From Dongia_B soli (GTDB taxonomy: Bacteria > Pseudomonadota > Alphaproteobacteria > Dongiales > Dongiaceae): a DNA stretch of 64,000 nt. The position numbers and the translations under genes were made by a program. The stretch's first letter is position 1; every line of letters starts with the position of its first letter. The stretch lies in contig NZ_JAXCLW010000002.1 in assembly GCF_034044715.1 (NCBI RefSeq), positions 124,001 to 188,000 on the forward strand, in the 5' to 3' direction. Positions 8,828-17,565 of the stretch are shown in pieces. Below the pieces are notes generated by a model, which was given only the letters and a program-made list of their open reading frames with translations, searched no databases and was not told where the DNA came from.

Positions 8828-11800
8828 ATGGATGATCTGCTCAGCGAATTTTTGACCGAAACCTTTGAGAACCTTGCGGTTCTGGACGTCGAGTTGGTCA
8901 AGCTCGAGCAAAACCCTAACGACATGGAATTACTGAGTAATATCTTTCGCCTGGTACATACGGTGAAGGGTACGTGCGGCTTCCTCGGCTTGCCGCGGCT
9001 GGAATCAGTCGCGCATGCAGGCGAGAATGTGCTCGGCAAGGTGCGCGACGGCGAGTTGGAAGTCACCCCGGAAGCCGTGTCGCTGATCCTGGAATGCCTG
9101 GACCGGATCCGCTCCATCATGGGCGATCTGGAAGCAACTGGCAGCGAACCTCAAGGTGACGATAGCGGTCTGATCAAGCGGCTCAACGCCTTTGCTGATG
9201 GCGCATCGGCCGCGCCTGCTGCCGTTCCGGCTCCGGCCGCTCCGCCGGCTCCGGTTGCGACACCGGCAACGCCGGCCGGTGGTGCGGTTGTCTCCTTGCA
9301 ATCGCTGCGTCCAGGCAAGACCAGTGAAGCCAGCATTTACGAACAGATCGGCGGCATGGGCACGATCGATGCGATGGTCGAGGTCCTGTTCAACCGCGTC
9401 ATGGGCGACTTGCGGCTGAAAAAATTCTTCGACACCATCAATATCGATCATCTTCAGGGGCGTACCCGCGATTATGTCGCGAAGATCGCCGGCGGTCCCG
9501 ATGGCTTCAACGAAACCGATCTCAAGGCGGCGCATGCCCGTCTCTGCGCCATGGGTTTCAATGACGCGCAATTCGACGCTTTCGCCGGCCATATCCAGGC
9601 CGCACTGAACACATTGGAAGTCCCGGCGACCATCTCGGCCATGATCATGGGCATGGTCTTCTCGACCCGCGATGAGGTTGTCGGCCGCGTTGCCCCCAGC
9701 GAAGGAATCACGTCGCTGCACCAAACGCCTGCAGCCCTAGCCGCTCCAGTCGAGCCGGTAGCGATTAACCCGGTCGCTGAATTGCAGCAGCTCGTCGAAT
9801 CGGTGAAGACCGATGCGAAGACGGATAAACAAGCAAAGCCGGCAGGGGAAGGCGGGGACAACAAGGATTCCGCGGTGGCCAACCAGACCATCCGCGTCAA
9901 TGTCGACCTCCTGGAAAACCTGATGACCATGGTCAGCGAGTTAGTGCTGACCCGCAACCAGGTCCTGCAGATCCTGCGCAAGCACAAGGACAGCGAGTTC
10001 GCTGCGCCGCTGCAGCGCTTGAACCACGTGACATCGGAATTGCAGGAAGGCGTCATGAAAACGCGTATGCAGCCGATCGGCAATGCCTGGTCGAAGCTGC
10101 CGCGTCTCATTCGCGATCTCAGCCACGAACTGAAGAAAAAGGTCGATCTGGTCATGATCGGCCAGGAAACCGAACTGGACCGGCAGGTCCTTGAGATGAT
10201 CAAGGATCCGCTGACCCATATGGTGCGTAATTCCGCCGATCACGGTCTTGAAACGCCGGAAGAGCGGCGCCGCGCCGGCAAGCCGGAAACCGGCAAGGTT
10301 ACGCTGAACGCCTATCATGAAGGCGGCCATATCATCATTGAAATCAGCGATGACGGTCGGGGCCTTTCCCTGGCGAAGATCAAAGCCAAGGCGGTGCAGA
10401 ACGGTCTGGCCTCGGAAGCCGAGCTGGAATCGATGACGGATCAGCAGATCCAGCAGTTCATCTTCAAGCCCGGTTTCTCGACCGCCGCCAAGGTCACCAG
10501 CGTGTCCGGCCGTGGCGTCGGCATGGATGTGGTGAAGACCAATATCGAGAAGATCGGCGGCACCGTCGAGATGCGCTCGACGGAAGGCAAGGGCACGACC
10601 TTTATCATCAAGATTCCCCTGACCCTGGCCATCGTTTCGGCCTTGATCGTCGAATGCAGCGGCGAGCGTTTCGCTATCCCCCAGATCAGCGTCGTCGAAC
10701 TGGTACGCGCGACCAGCAGTGGCGAGTTGAAAGTGGAGAAGATCAAGGATACGCCGGTCTTGCGCTTGCGCAACCGGCTGCTGCCGCTGGTCTCTTTGCG
10801 CGAACTTCTGCGGCTCGACGACAGCGAGGCGAAGGCCGATGAAGATACCTTCATCGTCGTCACCCAGGTTGGCACTTACAGCTTCGGCATCATGGTCGAC
10901 CGCGTCTTCGATACCGAAGAAATTGTCGTCAAGCCGGTCGCGCCGATCCTGCGTGATATCGAGATGTTCTCGGGCAACACCATCCTCGGCGATGGCAGCG
11001 TCATCATGATCCTCGATCCCAACGGCATCGCCGCTCATAGCGGCCAGATGGGTATGGGCGATAGCACCTCGGCGGAAAGCATGTCCAAGCGCGCTCGCAG
11101 CGTCAGCGAGGAAGTGGTACCGCTGCTGCTCTTCAAGGCTGGAGATGGCGCGCCGAAGGCGGTGCCGCTGGCCCTGGTTGCCCGGTTGGAAGAACTGGAC
11201 CGCGCCACCATCGAAAATTCCAACGGCCGCTGGGTCGTCCAGTATCGCGGCCAGTTGATGCCGCTGGTGGCGATGGATGCCTATCAGGAAATCTCTACCG
11301 AGCCCGGCCGCCAGCCTGTGCTGGTCTTCTCAGATCGCGAACACAGCATGGGCCTGATGGTCGACAATATCGTCGATATCGTCGAAGCCCGGCTCAATGT
11401 CGAACTCAGCGCAGCGACGCCGGGCCGGATCGGCAGCGCAGTGATTGCCGGCCATGCGACGGAAATCATCGACACCGGCTATTATCTGTCGCAGGCCTTC
11501 GGTGATTGGTTCGGCTCACGTGAAGAAGATACTGCCGGCCGGGGGCGCCGCCTGCTGCTGGTGGATGACAGCGCCTTCTTCCGCCATCTCCTGGCGCCGC
11601 AGCTCTCGGCCGCTGGCTTCCAGGTAACGTCGGTCGACAGTCCCGACCGGGCTTTGGCGCTCTGCGAGCAGGGAGAGACCTTCGATATCATCGTCAGCGA
11701 TATCGAAATGCCGGGCATGACCGGTTTTGAGTTCTGCGAGACGGTGAAGAAGGCCGGTCCGTGGCAGGGAACGCCGATCATCGCCTTGTCGTCTCATGCC

Positions 11801-11923
11801 AATCCGAAGGAAGTCGCAAAGGGGCGTCAGGCCGGCTTCGACGACTATGTCGCCAAATATGACCGCGACGGCCTGGTGCATACATTGAATGAAACTTTGT
11901 CTGAGATCAGAGGTGCCGCATGA
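8828..11923 (+). CDS. cheA: Hybrid chemotaxis kinase CheA with a truncated-haemoglobin-like domain
   Basis: Chemotaxis histidine kinase of 1031 residues, far longer than the usual ~650-750. Order seen: Hpt domain (1-105, HTVKG with phospho-His44); Ala/Pro linker; a globin-like domain (169-287); dimerisation helices (~350-410); HATPase domain with N box HMVRNSADHGLE (~461-472) and G boxes DDGRG and GRGVGMDVV; a CheW-like domain (~600-735); a second CheW-like domain (~760-895); and a receiver (~900-1025) with Asp958 (VSDIEMPG). The globin-like part begins SIYEQIGGMG and keeps AGGPDGF, AAHARL (His236, at the proximal-haem position) and FDAFAGHI, as in group I truncated haemoglobins. The B10 Tyr is Phe. 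Haem binding is inferred. It starts the che operon and overlaps cheW by four bases. Confidence 0.95.
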   Translation: MDDLLSEFLTETFENLAVLDVELVKLEQNPNDMELLSNIFRLVHTVKGTCGFLGLPRLESVAHAGENVLGKVRDGELEVTPEAVSLILECLDRIRSIMGDLEATGSEPQGDDSGLIKRLNAFADGASAAPAAVPAPAAPPAPVATPATPAGGAVVSLQSLRPGKTSEASIYEQIGGMGTIDAMVEVLFNRVMGDLRLKKFFDTINIDHLQGRTRDYVAKIAGGPDGFNETDLKAAHARLCAMGFNDAQFDAFAGHIQAALNTLEVPATISAMIMGMVFSTRDEVVGRVAPSEGITSLHQTPAALAAPVEPVAINPVAELQQLVESVKTDAKTDKQAKPAGEGGDNKDSAVANQTIRVNVDLLENLMTMVSELVLTRNQVLQILRKHKDSEFAAPLQRLNHVTSELQEGVMKTRMQPIGNAWSKLPRLIRDLSHELKKKVDLVMIGQETELDRQVLEMIKDPLTHMVRNSADHGLETPEERRRAGKPETGKVTLNAYHEGGHIIIEISDDGRGLSLAKIKAKAVQNGLASEAELESMTDQQIQQFIFKPGFSTAAKVTSVSGRGVGMDVVKTNIEKIGGTVEMRSTEGKGTTFIIKIPLTLAIVSALIVECSGERFAIPQISVVELVRATSSGELKVEKIKDTPVLRLRNRLLPLVSLRELLRLDDSEAKADEDTFIVVTQVGTYSFGIMVDRVFDTEEIVVKPVAPILRDIEMFSGNTILGDGSVIMILDPNGIAAHSGQMGMGDSTSAESMSKRARSVSEEVVPLLLFKAGDGAPKAVPLALVARLEELDRATIENSNGRWVVQYRGQLMPLVAMDAYQEISTEPGRQPVLVFSDREHSMGLMVDNIVDIVEARLNVELSAATPGRIGSAVIAGHATEIIDTGYYLSQAFGDWFGSREEDTAGRGRRLLLVDDSAFFRHLLAPQLSAAGFQVTSVDSPDRALALCEQGETFDIIVSDIEMPGMTGFEFCETVKKAGPWQGTPIIALSSHANPKEVAKGRQAGFDDYVAKYDRDGLVHTLNETLSEIRGAA
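9332..9688 (+). other. Truncated-haemoglobin-like domain inside cheA
   Basis: About 119 residues (169-287 of CheA) between the Hpt domain and the dimerisation helices. Family landmarks of group I truncated globins are visible in order: an IYEQIGG start; FNRVMGDLRLKKFF (B-helix region, Phe at the Tyr-B10 position); the glycine motif AGGPDGF; AAHARL, with His236 where the proximal F8 His lies; FDAFAGHIQAAL; and a final helix ending TRDEVV. Alignment was by eye. The domain is flanked by low-complexity linkers, as expected for an inserted module. Confidence 0.8.
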
Positions 11924-12426
11924 GCATTTCCAGTGGAAGCGGCAAAGCCGACGATCAGTCGGATACGCTGGCGATCGGCTCAAGCGATTATCGCGACTAC
12001 GTAACCATGTCGATTGCCGATCAGCTTTTCGGCATTCCCGTCCTCAAAGTGCAGGATGTCCTGGGGCAACAGACGATCACGCGCGTGCCGCTGGCGCCAC
12101 CCGAAGTTGCCGGATCGCTCAATCTGCGTGGCCGGATCGTGACAGCCATCGATGTGCGTCTGCGCTTGGGGCTCGAACGGCGGGAAAACGCCAAGGCGTC
12201 GATGTCGGTTGTGGTTGAGCATGACGGCGAGCTTTACAGCCTGCTGGTCGATTCGGTCGGCGAGGTGCTCAGTCTCAACGTCAAGGATTACCAGCGCAAT
12301 CCGCCAACACTGAATCCGCGCCTGCGTGAATTCTCGGATGGTATCTATCGCTTGAACGGCTCCCTGCTGGTCGTTCTCAGCGTTGCCTCGTTGCTGAATT
12401 TCAGCGGCCGGGTCGATGCGGCTTGA
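11920..12426 (+). CDS. cheW: Chemotaxis coupling protein CheW
   Basis: Adaptor that couples chemoreceptors to CheA in the receptor array. The 168-residue protein is a single CheW domain with the usual blocks: YVTMSIADQLFGIPVLKVQDVL (about 27-48), GSLNLRGRIVTAIDVRLRLGL (about 67-87) and LVDSVGEVLSL (108-118). An N-terminal Ser/Gly/Asp-rich stretch of about 20 residues precedes the domain. Its ATG overlaps the cheA stop (ATGA), so the two are translationally coupled. A 78-base gap follows before cheY, with a striking palindrome. Confidence 0.96.
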   Translation: MSISSGSGKADDQSDTLAIGSSDYRDYVTMSIADQLFGIPVLKVQDVLGQQTITRVPLAPPEVAGSLNLRGRIVTAIDVRLRLGLERRENAKASMSVVVEHDGELYSLLVDSVGEVLSLNVKDYQRNPPTLNPRLREFSDGIYRLNGSLLVVLSVASLLNFSGRVDAA

Positions 12427-12456
12427 GTAACGATGGCAACAGAAATACTGCCTGCA

Positions 12457-12475
12457 TGATCGTTTTAAACGATCA
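12457..12475. repeat. Near-perfect palindrome between cheW and cheY
   Basis: TGATCGTTT (12457-12465), one central T, then AAACGATCA (12467-12475): nine perfect base pairs around a single base. The half-sites suit a dimeric DNA-binding protein better than an RNA hairpin, since a one-base loop is not stable as written. No T-tract follows, so it is not a standard terminator. Regulator unknown. Confidence 0.55.
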
Positions 12476-12504
12476 ACAAGAAACACAGTGGGTGGAGCGC
12501 TGAG

Positions 12505-12870
12505 ATGAAGTCGTGCTTGGTGGTGGATGACTCCAAAGTCGTGCGCATGGTCGCGCGCAAAATACTCGAAGGGCTGAATTTCCAGATCCAGGAGGCAGAA
12601 AATGGCAAAACGGCCATGGATTTCTGCCAGCAGAAAATGCCGGATGCTATCTTGCTTGACTGGAACATGCCGGTCATGAGCGGGATTGAATTTTTGCGGC
12701 ATCTGCGCAAGATGTCCGGCGGGCAAATGCCGATCGTCGTCTTCTGTACAACCGAAAACGACATTCAGCATATACAAGAGGCGATCGGGGCGGGGGCCAA
12801 CGAATACATCATGAAACCCTTTGACAGCGAAATCATCGAATCCAAGTTCAGCCAAGTCGGCCTGATATGA
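12505..12870 (+). CDS. cheY: Chemotaxis response regulator CheY
   Basis: Single-domain receiver of 121 residues, expected to carry the signal from CheA. The acidic pocket is complete: Asp8/Asp9 (VVDDS), phospho-acceptor Asp52 (LLDWNMP) and the conserved Lys in MKPF (about residue 104). GGAG precedes the ATG at good spacing. It lies in the cheA-cheW-cheY-cheB-cheR run. A second cheY (55722) is paired with cheZ elsewhere in the window. Which of the two binds the motor cannot be told from sequence; the clustering here also fits a phosphate-sink role. Confidence 0.94.
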   Translation: MKSCLVVDDSKVVRMVARKILEGLNFQIQEAENGKTAMDFCQQKMPDAILLDWNMPVMSGIEFLRHLRKMSGGQMPIVVFCTTENDIQHIQEAIGAGANEYIMKPFDSEIIESKFSQVGLI

Positions 12871-12894
12871 TTGCGCGCTGAGCTAGGCGGATTG

Positions 12895-14061
12895 ATGGCA
12901 CTCGGTCAAACTGCAATGAGAACGCCGGCGACACCTGCGGGTGGCCCCGTGAAGGTCATGGTCGTCGACGATTCCATGGTCATCCGCGGCTTGTTGACCC
13001 GTGCGCTGGAAGCTGATGCCGGTATCAAGGTCGTGGCAAGTGCCGGCAACGGCAAAGTTGCGCTGGACACGCTTGCGAAGACGGATATCGATGTCATCGT
13101 CCTCGATATCGAGATGCCGATCATGGATGGCATGACGGCATTGCCGCAATTGATCGCCGCCAAGCCCTATGTCCAGATCATCATGGCTTCGACGCTGACC
13201 CTCAAAGGGGCGTCGATCAGCATGAAAGCCCTGTCGATGGGGGCGGCGGACTACGTGCCGAAGCCGACCTCCACCAGCGAAATTCACGGGGCTGAAGATT
13301 TCAAGAGCGAGCTGATTTCCAAGGTGAAGAGCTGGGGCGCTGTGTCGCGCCGTCGCCGTGGTCCGGCAGGATCGGCTGCAGGGGCAACCGCGCCGTCCGC
13401 AAATGGCGCGGCATCGGCAGCATCACCGCGCAAGCTTTACACCCAAGCCGAGATCAAACTGCGTCCGGCCGGAATCGGGAAACCGGAATGCCTGGTGATC
13501 GGCAGCTCGACGGGCGGGCCCCAGGCCCTGTTTAAGGTCTTCCAGATGTTGGGCGGCGTGCCGAACCTGCCGGTTTTCGTGACACAACATATGCCGGCGA
13601 CCTTTACCACCATCCTGGCGGAACATTTGGCGGGCGCCAGCCGCATGCCGGCTGCGGAAGCCAAGGACGGCGAGCCGGTGACTAGCGGCCGGATCTATGT
13701 CGCGCCTGGCGATTTCCATATGACGGTCGCCGTCGAGAGCAATCGCAAGATTCTGCGCATCAACAAGAACCCCCCTGAGAATTTCTGCCGTCCGGCCGTG
13801 GACCCCATGCTGCGATCGATCGCCAAGGTTTATGGCGGCAAAGTGCTTTTCGTGATGCTGACGGGAATGGGGCAGGATGGCCTCAAGGGGGCTCGGGAAT
13901 TGACTGATGCCGGCGGCACGGTGATTGCCCAGGATGAGGGGACCAGCGTCGTTTGGGGGATGCCAGGTGCCGTTGCAACCGCGGGCCTCTGCAGTGCCGT
14001 TCTGCCGCTTTCGGATATCGCCCCCTGCATCCGGAAGTTCATCTCGGGGACGGGCATATGA
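12895..14061 (+). CDS. cheB: Protein-glutamate methylesterase CheB
   Basis: Removes methyl groups from chemoreceptors when phosphorylated, as part of adaptation; it can also deamidate receptor glutamines. The 388-residue protein has an N-terminal receiver (Asp25/26, phospho-Asp71 in VLDIEMP), an Ala/Ser/Arg-rich linker (about 150-182), and the C-terminal methylesterase domain with triad Ser205 (GSSTGG), His232 (TQHMP) and Asp328 (GMGQD). I chose the ATG at 12895 with AGG upstream; an in-frame TTG at 12871 would add eight residues. It overlaps cheR by four bases (ATGA). Confidence 0.96.
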   Translation: MALGQTAMRTPATPAGGPVKVMVVDDSMVIRGLLTRALEADAGIKVVASAGNGKVALDTLAKTDIDVIVLDIEMPIMDGMTALPQLIAAKPYVQIIMASTLTLKGASISMKALSMGAADYVPKPTSTSEIHGAEDFKSELISKVKSWGAVSRRRRGPAGSAAGATAPSANGAASAASPRKLYTQAEIKLRPAGIGKPECLVIGSSTGGPQALFKVFQMLGGVPNLPVFVTQHMPATFTTILAEHLAGASRMPAAEAKDGEPVTSGRIYVAPGDFHMTVAVESNRKILRINKNPPENFCRPAVDPMLRSIAKVYGGKVLFVMLTGMGQDGLKGARELTDAGGTVIAQDEGTSVVWGMPGAVATAGLCSAVLPLSDIAPCIRKFISGTGI

Positions 14062-15083
14062 CCGTGACGGATTTCGAGTTCATCTGCCAGATCCTTCGCG
14101 AGCGCTCAGGCTTGGTCCTGACGAGCGACAAGGCATATTTGCTGGAAAGCCGGCTGTTGCCGGTTGCTCGCAAGTGGAAATTGGCCAGCTTCGACGAATT
14201 GGTGAAGTCGATCCGATTGCGTCCGGACGAAAATATGATCCGGGATGTCGTGGAAGCCATGACCACCAATGAATCCTTCTTCTTCCGCGACACCAAACCC
14301 TTCGATCAGTTCAAGCAGTTGATCCTGCCGGCTCTGTTGAAGAACCGGGCGGCGAGCAAGACGATTCGTATCTGGAGCGCGGCCTGCTCAAGCGGCCAGG
14401 AAGCCTATTCCTTGGCGATGATCCTGTCCGAGGCGGGTCATCAACTGGACGGCTGGAAGATCGAAATCATCGGCACCGACCTGTCGACTGAAATTCTTTC
14501 CCGGGCCAGGGAAGGGATGTATTCGCAATTCGAGGTACAGCGCGGCCTGCCGATCACCCTGCTGGTGAAATACTTCCAGCAGATCGGCGATCGCTGGCAG
14601 ATCAGCCAGAAAATCCGCAATGCGGTTCAGTATCGCGAATTCAATCTGCTCAACGATCCGGCGGGCCTCGGCCGCTTCGATGTGGTCTTCTGCCGCAACG
14701 TGCTGATCTATTTCGATCAGCCGACGAAGACCAAAGTATTGAACGGAATTGCCAAGCAGATGCCAGCGGATGGCTATCTGATTTTAGGTGGTGCAGAGAC
14801 CGTTCTCGGTCTGACCGAACGTTTCCAGCTCGTACCAGGGCAGCGCGGCATCTATTGCATTGCCGGCAGCGAGACCAAACCAGACTCCGCAGCGTTACGG
14901 CCACCTATGCCGGCCGGTGGATCGGTGCTCGGTGTAGGCAATGCCGGCATGGCGGGGGTGACGGCGCCGGCGAAAGCACCGCTCGGCACGACGCCACCGC
15001 TCGGCTCAACGAAAACGCAGCTCGGTTCGACAACCGCGCCGAAACCGCCTCTGCCGGGCTTCACGACGGCTCGCAAGCTTTAG
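14058..15083 (+). CDS. cheR: Chemoreceptor methyltransferase CheR with a low-complexity tail
   Basis: S-adenosylmethionine-dependent methyltransferase acting on receptor glutamates. The 341-residue protein has the all-alpha N-terminal domain, the conserved block TTNESFFFRD (about 71-80), the SAM-binding region WSAACSSGQEAYSLA (about 110-124) and the late motif FDVVFCRNVLIYFD (about 209-222). The enzyme core ends near residue 275. The remaining ~65 residues are Gly/Pro/Thr-rich with repeated LGTT/LGST units and end in a TTARKL tail. Start at the ATG overlapping the cheB stop; the open frame runs further upstream but only as a shadow of cheB. Last gene of the che operon. Confidence 0.95.
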   Translation: MTVTDFEFICQILRERSGLVLTSDKAYLLESRLLPVARKWKLASFDELVKSIRLRPDENMIRDVVEAMTTNESFFFRDTKPFDQFKQLILPALLKNRAASKTIRIWSAACSSGQEAYSLAMILSEAGHQLDGWKIEIIGTDLSTEILSRAREGMYSQFEVQRGLPITLLVKYFQQIGDRWQISQKIRNAVQYREFNLLNDPAGLGRFDVVFCRNVLIYFDQPTKTKVLNGIAKQMPADGYLILGGAETVLGLTERFQLVPGQRGIYCIAGSETKPDSAALRPPMPAGGSVLGVGNAGMAGVTAPAKAPLGTTPPLGSTKTQLGSTTAPKPPLPGFTTARKL

Positions 15084-15104
15084 TATCTATATACTCAAGG
15101 AAAT

Positions 15105-15135
15105 ACCCTAGTCCGGCGGTGAGCCCGACTAGGGT
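15105..15135. terminator. Probable bidirectional terminator between cheR and ctrA
   Basis: ACCCTAGTC (15105-15113) pairs perfectly with GACTAGGGT (15127-15135), with a further GGC/GCC pairing inside. The genes converge here. On the minus strand the stem runs into TATTTCCTT, a modest T-rich tail that suits ctrA. A further small hairpin (CGGCTG/CAGCCG near 15155-15172) lies closer to ctrA. Confidence 0.55.
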
Positions 15136-15181
15136 ACCTGGAATGAGATAAATGGCTCGGCTGGTTTATCAGCCGCCAATA

Positions 15182-15907
15182 TCAGCCGGCTGAGCCGTCC
15201 GCCGTCTTCTTGACTGGACCGATCCGGCCTTCATCGGGATCGCGCAGCACATAGCCGCGTCCCCAGACCGTCTCGATATAGTTTTCGCCACCGGTCGCCT
15301 GTGTGAGCTTCTTGCGCAATTTGCAGACGAAGACGTCGATAATCTTCAATTCCGGTTCATCCATTCCACCATACAGGTGGTTGAGGAACATTTCCTTGGT
15401 CAGGGTCGTACCCTTGCGCAGGGACAACAGTTCCAGGATACCGTATTCCTTGCCGGTCAAATGCAACGGCTGATTTTCTACCTCAACTGTCCGCGTATCG
15501 AGATTGACCATCAACTTGCCGGTCTGGATCACCGAATCTGAATGCCCCTTCGAGCGGCGGACAATCGCTTGGATACGTGCCAGCAATTCGCGACGATCGA
15601 ATGGCTTGGTCAGATAGTCGTCGGCGCCGAAGCCGAGACCTTTGATCTTGCTGTCCAGCTCGCTGAGCCCAGACAGGATCAAAATCGGCGTGTTCACCCG
15701 CGCAGAGCGCAGCCGCCGCAGGACCTCATAGCCATCGATGTCCGGTAACATCAAATCGAGAATGATGATGTCGTAATCGTAGAGTTTCCCGATTTCGAGA
15801 CCATCTTCGCCCAGATCAGTCGAATCGACGATGTATCCTTCTGATTTGAGAATCAGCTCGATACTCTGGGCGGTGTTCGAATCATCTTCAACGAGTAAGA
15901 CCCGCAT
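15182..15907 (-). CDS. ctrA: Cell-cycle master regulator CtrA
   Basis: OmpR-family response regulator controlling cell-cycle and, in many alphaproteobacteria, flagellar genes. The 241-residue protein opens with the diagnostic MRVLLVEDD and has phospho-Asp51 (ILDLMLPD), the receiver Lys (LTKPF) and the winged-helix output domain (about 125-225, including KEYGILELLSLRKGTTLTKEMFLNHLYGG). I chose the ATG at 15907 because it matches the usual CtrA start; an in-frame start at 15940 is upstream. It is divergent from fliI with a perfect CtrA box between them. The C-terminal tail is Gly/Ser/Lys-rich. Confidence 0.98.
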   Translation of the reverse strand: MRVLLVEDDSNTAQSIELILKSEGYIVDSTDLGEDGLEIGKLYDYDIIILDLMLPDIDGYEVLRRLRSARVNTPILILSGLSELDSKIKGLGFGADDYLTKPFDRRELLARIQAIVRRSKGHSDSVIQTGKLMVNLDTRTVEVENQPLHLTGKEYGILELLSLRKGTTLTKEMFLNHLYGGMDEPELKIIDVFVCKLRKKLTQATGGENYIETVWGRGYVLRDPDEGRIGPVKKTADGSAG

Positions 15908-16173
15908 AACGTCACCCCAGCCCCTCACAACTGTCGCCATGGACAGTCGGTCTAATGTTAACCATTAAACCGCTGTTCTGTAAAGCCGAGACCATCCTCT
16001 CCTGATAGTTGTCATCCTGGTTATTGTTGAAACCAGGAATTTATACGTTTTCTGCCCCCTTCGCATACCGGCGGTTGCAGCGCTGTTAAGAAAATTTCAG
16101 TGTTAACCGCGAGTTAACATGCATCCGCTAGCTTGTAACCTATACTGCGCAACGACAAGCATCCTTGGGAGAA
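15908..16173. promoter_or_regulatory. Divergent ctrA-fliI promoter region with a perfect CtrA box
   Basis: The exact CtrA consensus TTAA-N7-TTAAC occurs at 16103-16118 (TTAACCGCGAGTTAAC), about 55 bases before fliI. Closer to ctrA, two half-sites sit three bases apart (TTAACCATTAA, 15959-15969), but not at N7 spacing. The region is AT-rich between 16025 and 16100. CtrA control of fliI-fliJ is strongly suggested; autoregulation of ctrA is possible from the half-sites. Confidence 0.8.
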
Positions 16174-17565
16174 ATGGTGCAAGCTGCATTTCTCGATCCA
16201 ATCCTACGGGAAATTGACAGGATCCCCGAACATCAAATTTATGGCCGCGTTGCCGCTGTTTTGGGCATGCTGGTGGAAATTGCCGGCATCGAGAACAGCC
16301 TGACCATCGGCGCGCGCTGCGCGCTGGTTGACCGCGCCAATCGCCGCGTTGGCTGCGAAATCGTCGGCTTCCGCAATGGCCGCGCCTTGGCCATGGCCTA
16401 TGGCTCGCTGGAAGGCGTGGGGCTGGGCAGCAAAGCGCTCATCGTCGACACCGATCCGGTGGTGAGGCCAACCAATGACTGGCTGGGCCGCGTCGTGAAT
16501 GCCTTTGGCGAACCGATCGACGGCAAGGGGCCATTGCCCAGCGGCTCTATTGCTTGCCGCATCCGCGCCAATCCGCCGCCGGCTCATGCACGCGCCCGGG
16601 TCGAGGGGAAGATCGATCTCGGCGTCCGCTCGCTCAATACCTTCGCCTCCTGCTGCAAGGGGCAGCGCATGGGTATCTTTGCGGCTTCCGGCGTCGGCAA
16701 ATCCGTTCTGCTGTCGATGATGGCGCGCTACGCTTCGCTTGAGGTAAATGTCATCGGCCTGATCGGCGAGCGCGGTCGCGAGGTGCAGGAATTCGTGGTC
16801 GATGAATTGGGCGAGGAGGGGCTGGCTCGCAGCATCGTGGTCGTGGCGACCTCCGATGAATCGCCTCTGATGCGGCGCCAGGCAGCGCAGATGACGCTGA
16901 CCTTGGCCGAGTTCTTCCGCGATCAGGGCCATGACGTTCTCTGCATGATGGATAGCGTGACGCGGTTCGCCATGGCGATGCGCGAGATTGGTCTCAGCGC
17001 GGGCGAGCCGCCGGCCAGTAAAGGCTATACGCCATCGACCTTCGCCGAGCTGCCGCGCCTGCTCGAACGGGCAGGACCCGGTATTCACGGATCGGGTTCA
17101 ATCACCGGTCTGTTTACCGTGCTGGTGGAAGGCGATGATCACAACGAACCGGTCGCCGACGCGGTACGCGGTATTCTCGACGGTCATATCGTTCTGGAAC
17201 GGTCCATTGGCGAACGCGGCCGCTACCCGGCGGTCAATATTCTCCGGTCGCTGTCACGAACCATGCCGGGCTGCAATACGCCGCCGCAGAATGCCCTGAT
17301 ACGGCAGGCGCGCCTGCATATGTCAGTTTATGAAGACATGGCCGAGCTGATCCGGCTGGGCGCCTATCGTCGTGGCACCGATCCTGCGGTGGACGAGGCG
17401 ATCAGACTTTATCCATCGATCGAAGCCTTCCTCTCGCAGCAGCGAGGCGAGCGGACCGATTTGGAAACCGGCTATCACCAACTCGCCGAAATCCTTGGCA
17501 TGCCTTATGCCAGCGAGGCAGGCGAGATGCCGCCTGAAATTGATCCGAACGAGACTACTGCATGA
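16174..17565 (+). CDS. fliI: Flagellar export ATPase FliI
   Basis: Hexameric ATPase that energises delivery of flagellar proteins to the type III export gate, with FliH and FliJ. The 463-residue protein has the beta-barrel N-terminal domain, the Walker A loop ASGVGKS (about 171-177), the F1-type GERGREVQEF segment, the Walker B region VLCMMDSVTRFA and a C-terminal helical domain. The start is uncertain by a codon or two. The ATG at 16174 lies very close to GGGAG; GTG at 16177 or TTG at 16165 are alternatives. It overlaps fliJ by four bases and is divergent from ctrA. Confidence 0.97.
   Translation: MVQAAFLDPILREIDRIPEHQIYGRVAAVLGMLVEIAGIENSLTIGARCALVDRANRRVGCEIVGFRNGRALAMAYGSLEGVGLGSKALIVDTDPVVRPTNDWLGRVVNAFGEPIDGKGPLPSGSIACRIRANPPPAHARARVEGKIDLGVRSLNTFASCCKGQRMGIFAASGVGKSVLLSMMARYASLEVNVIGLIGERGREVQEFVVDELGEEGLARSIVVVATSDESPLMRRQAAQMTLTLAEFFRDQGHDVLCMMDSVTRFAMAMREIGLSAGEPPASKGYTPSTFAELPRLLERAGPGIHGSGSITGLFTVLVEGDDHNEPVADAVRGILDGHIVLERSIGERGRYPAVNILRSLSRTMPGCNTPPQNALIRQARLHMSVYEDMAELIRLGAYRRGTDPAVDEAIRLYPSIEAFLSQQRGERTDLETGYHQLAEILGMPYASEAGEMPPEIDPNETTA

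Noticed and set aside
15955..15970. TTAACCATTAA upstream of ctrA as a full CtrA box
   Set aside because: The half-sites are three bases apart rather than seven. Reported only as half-sites.
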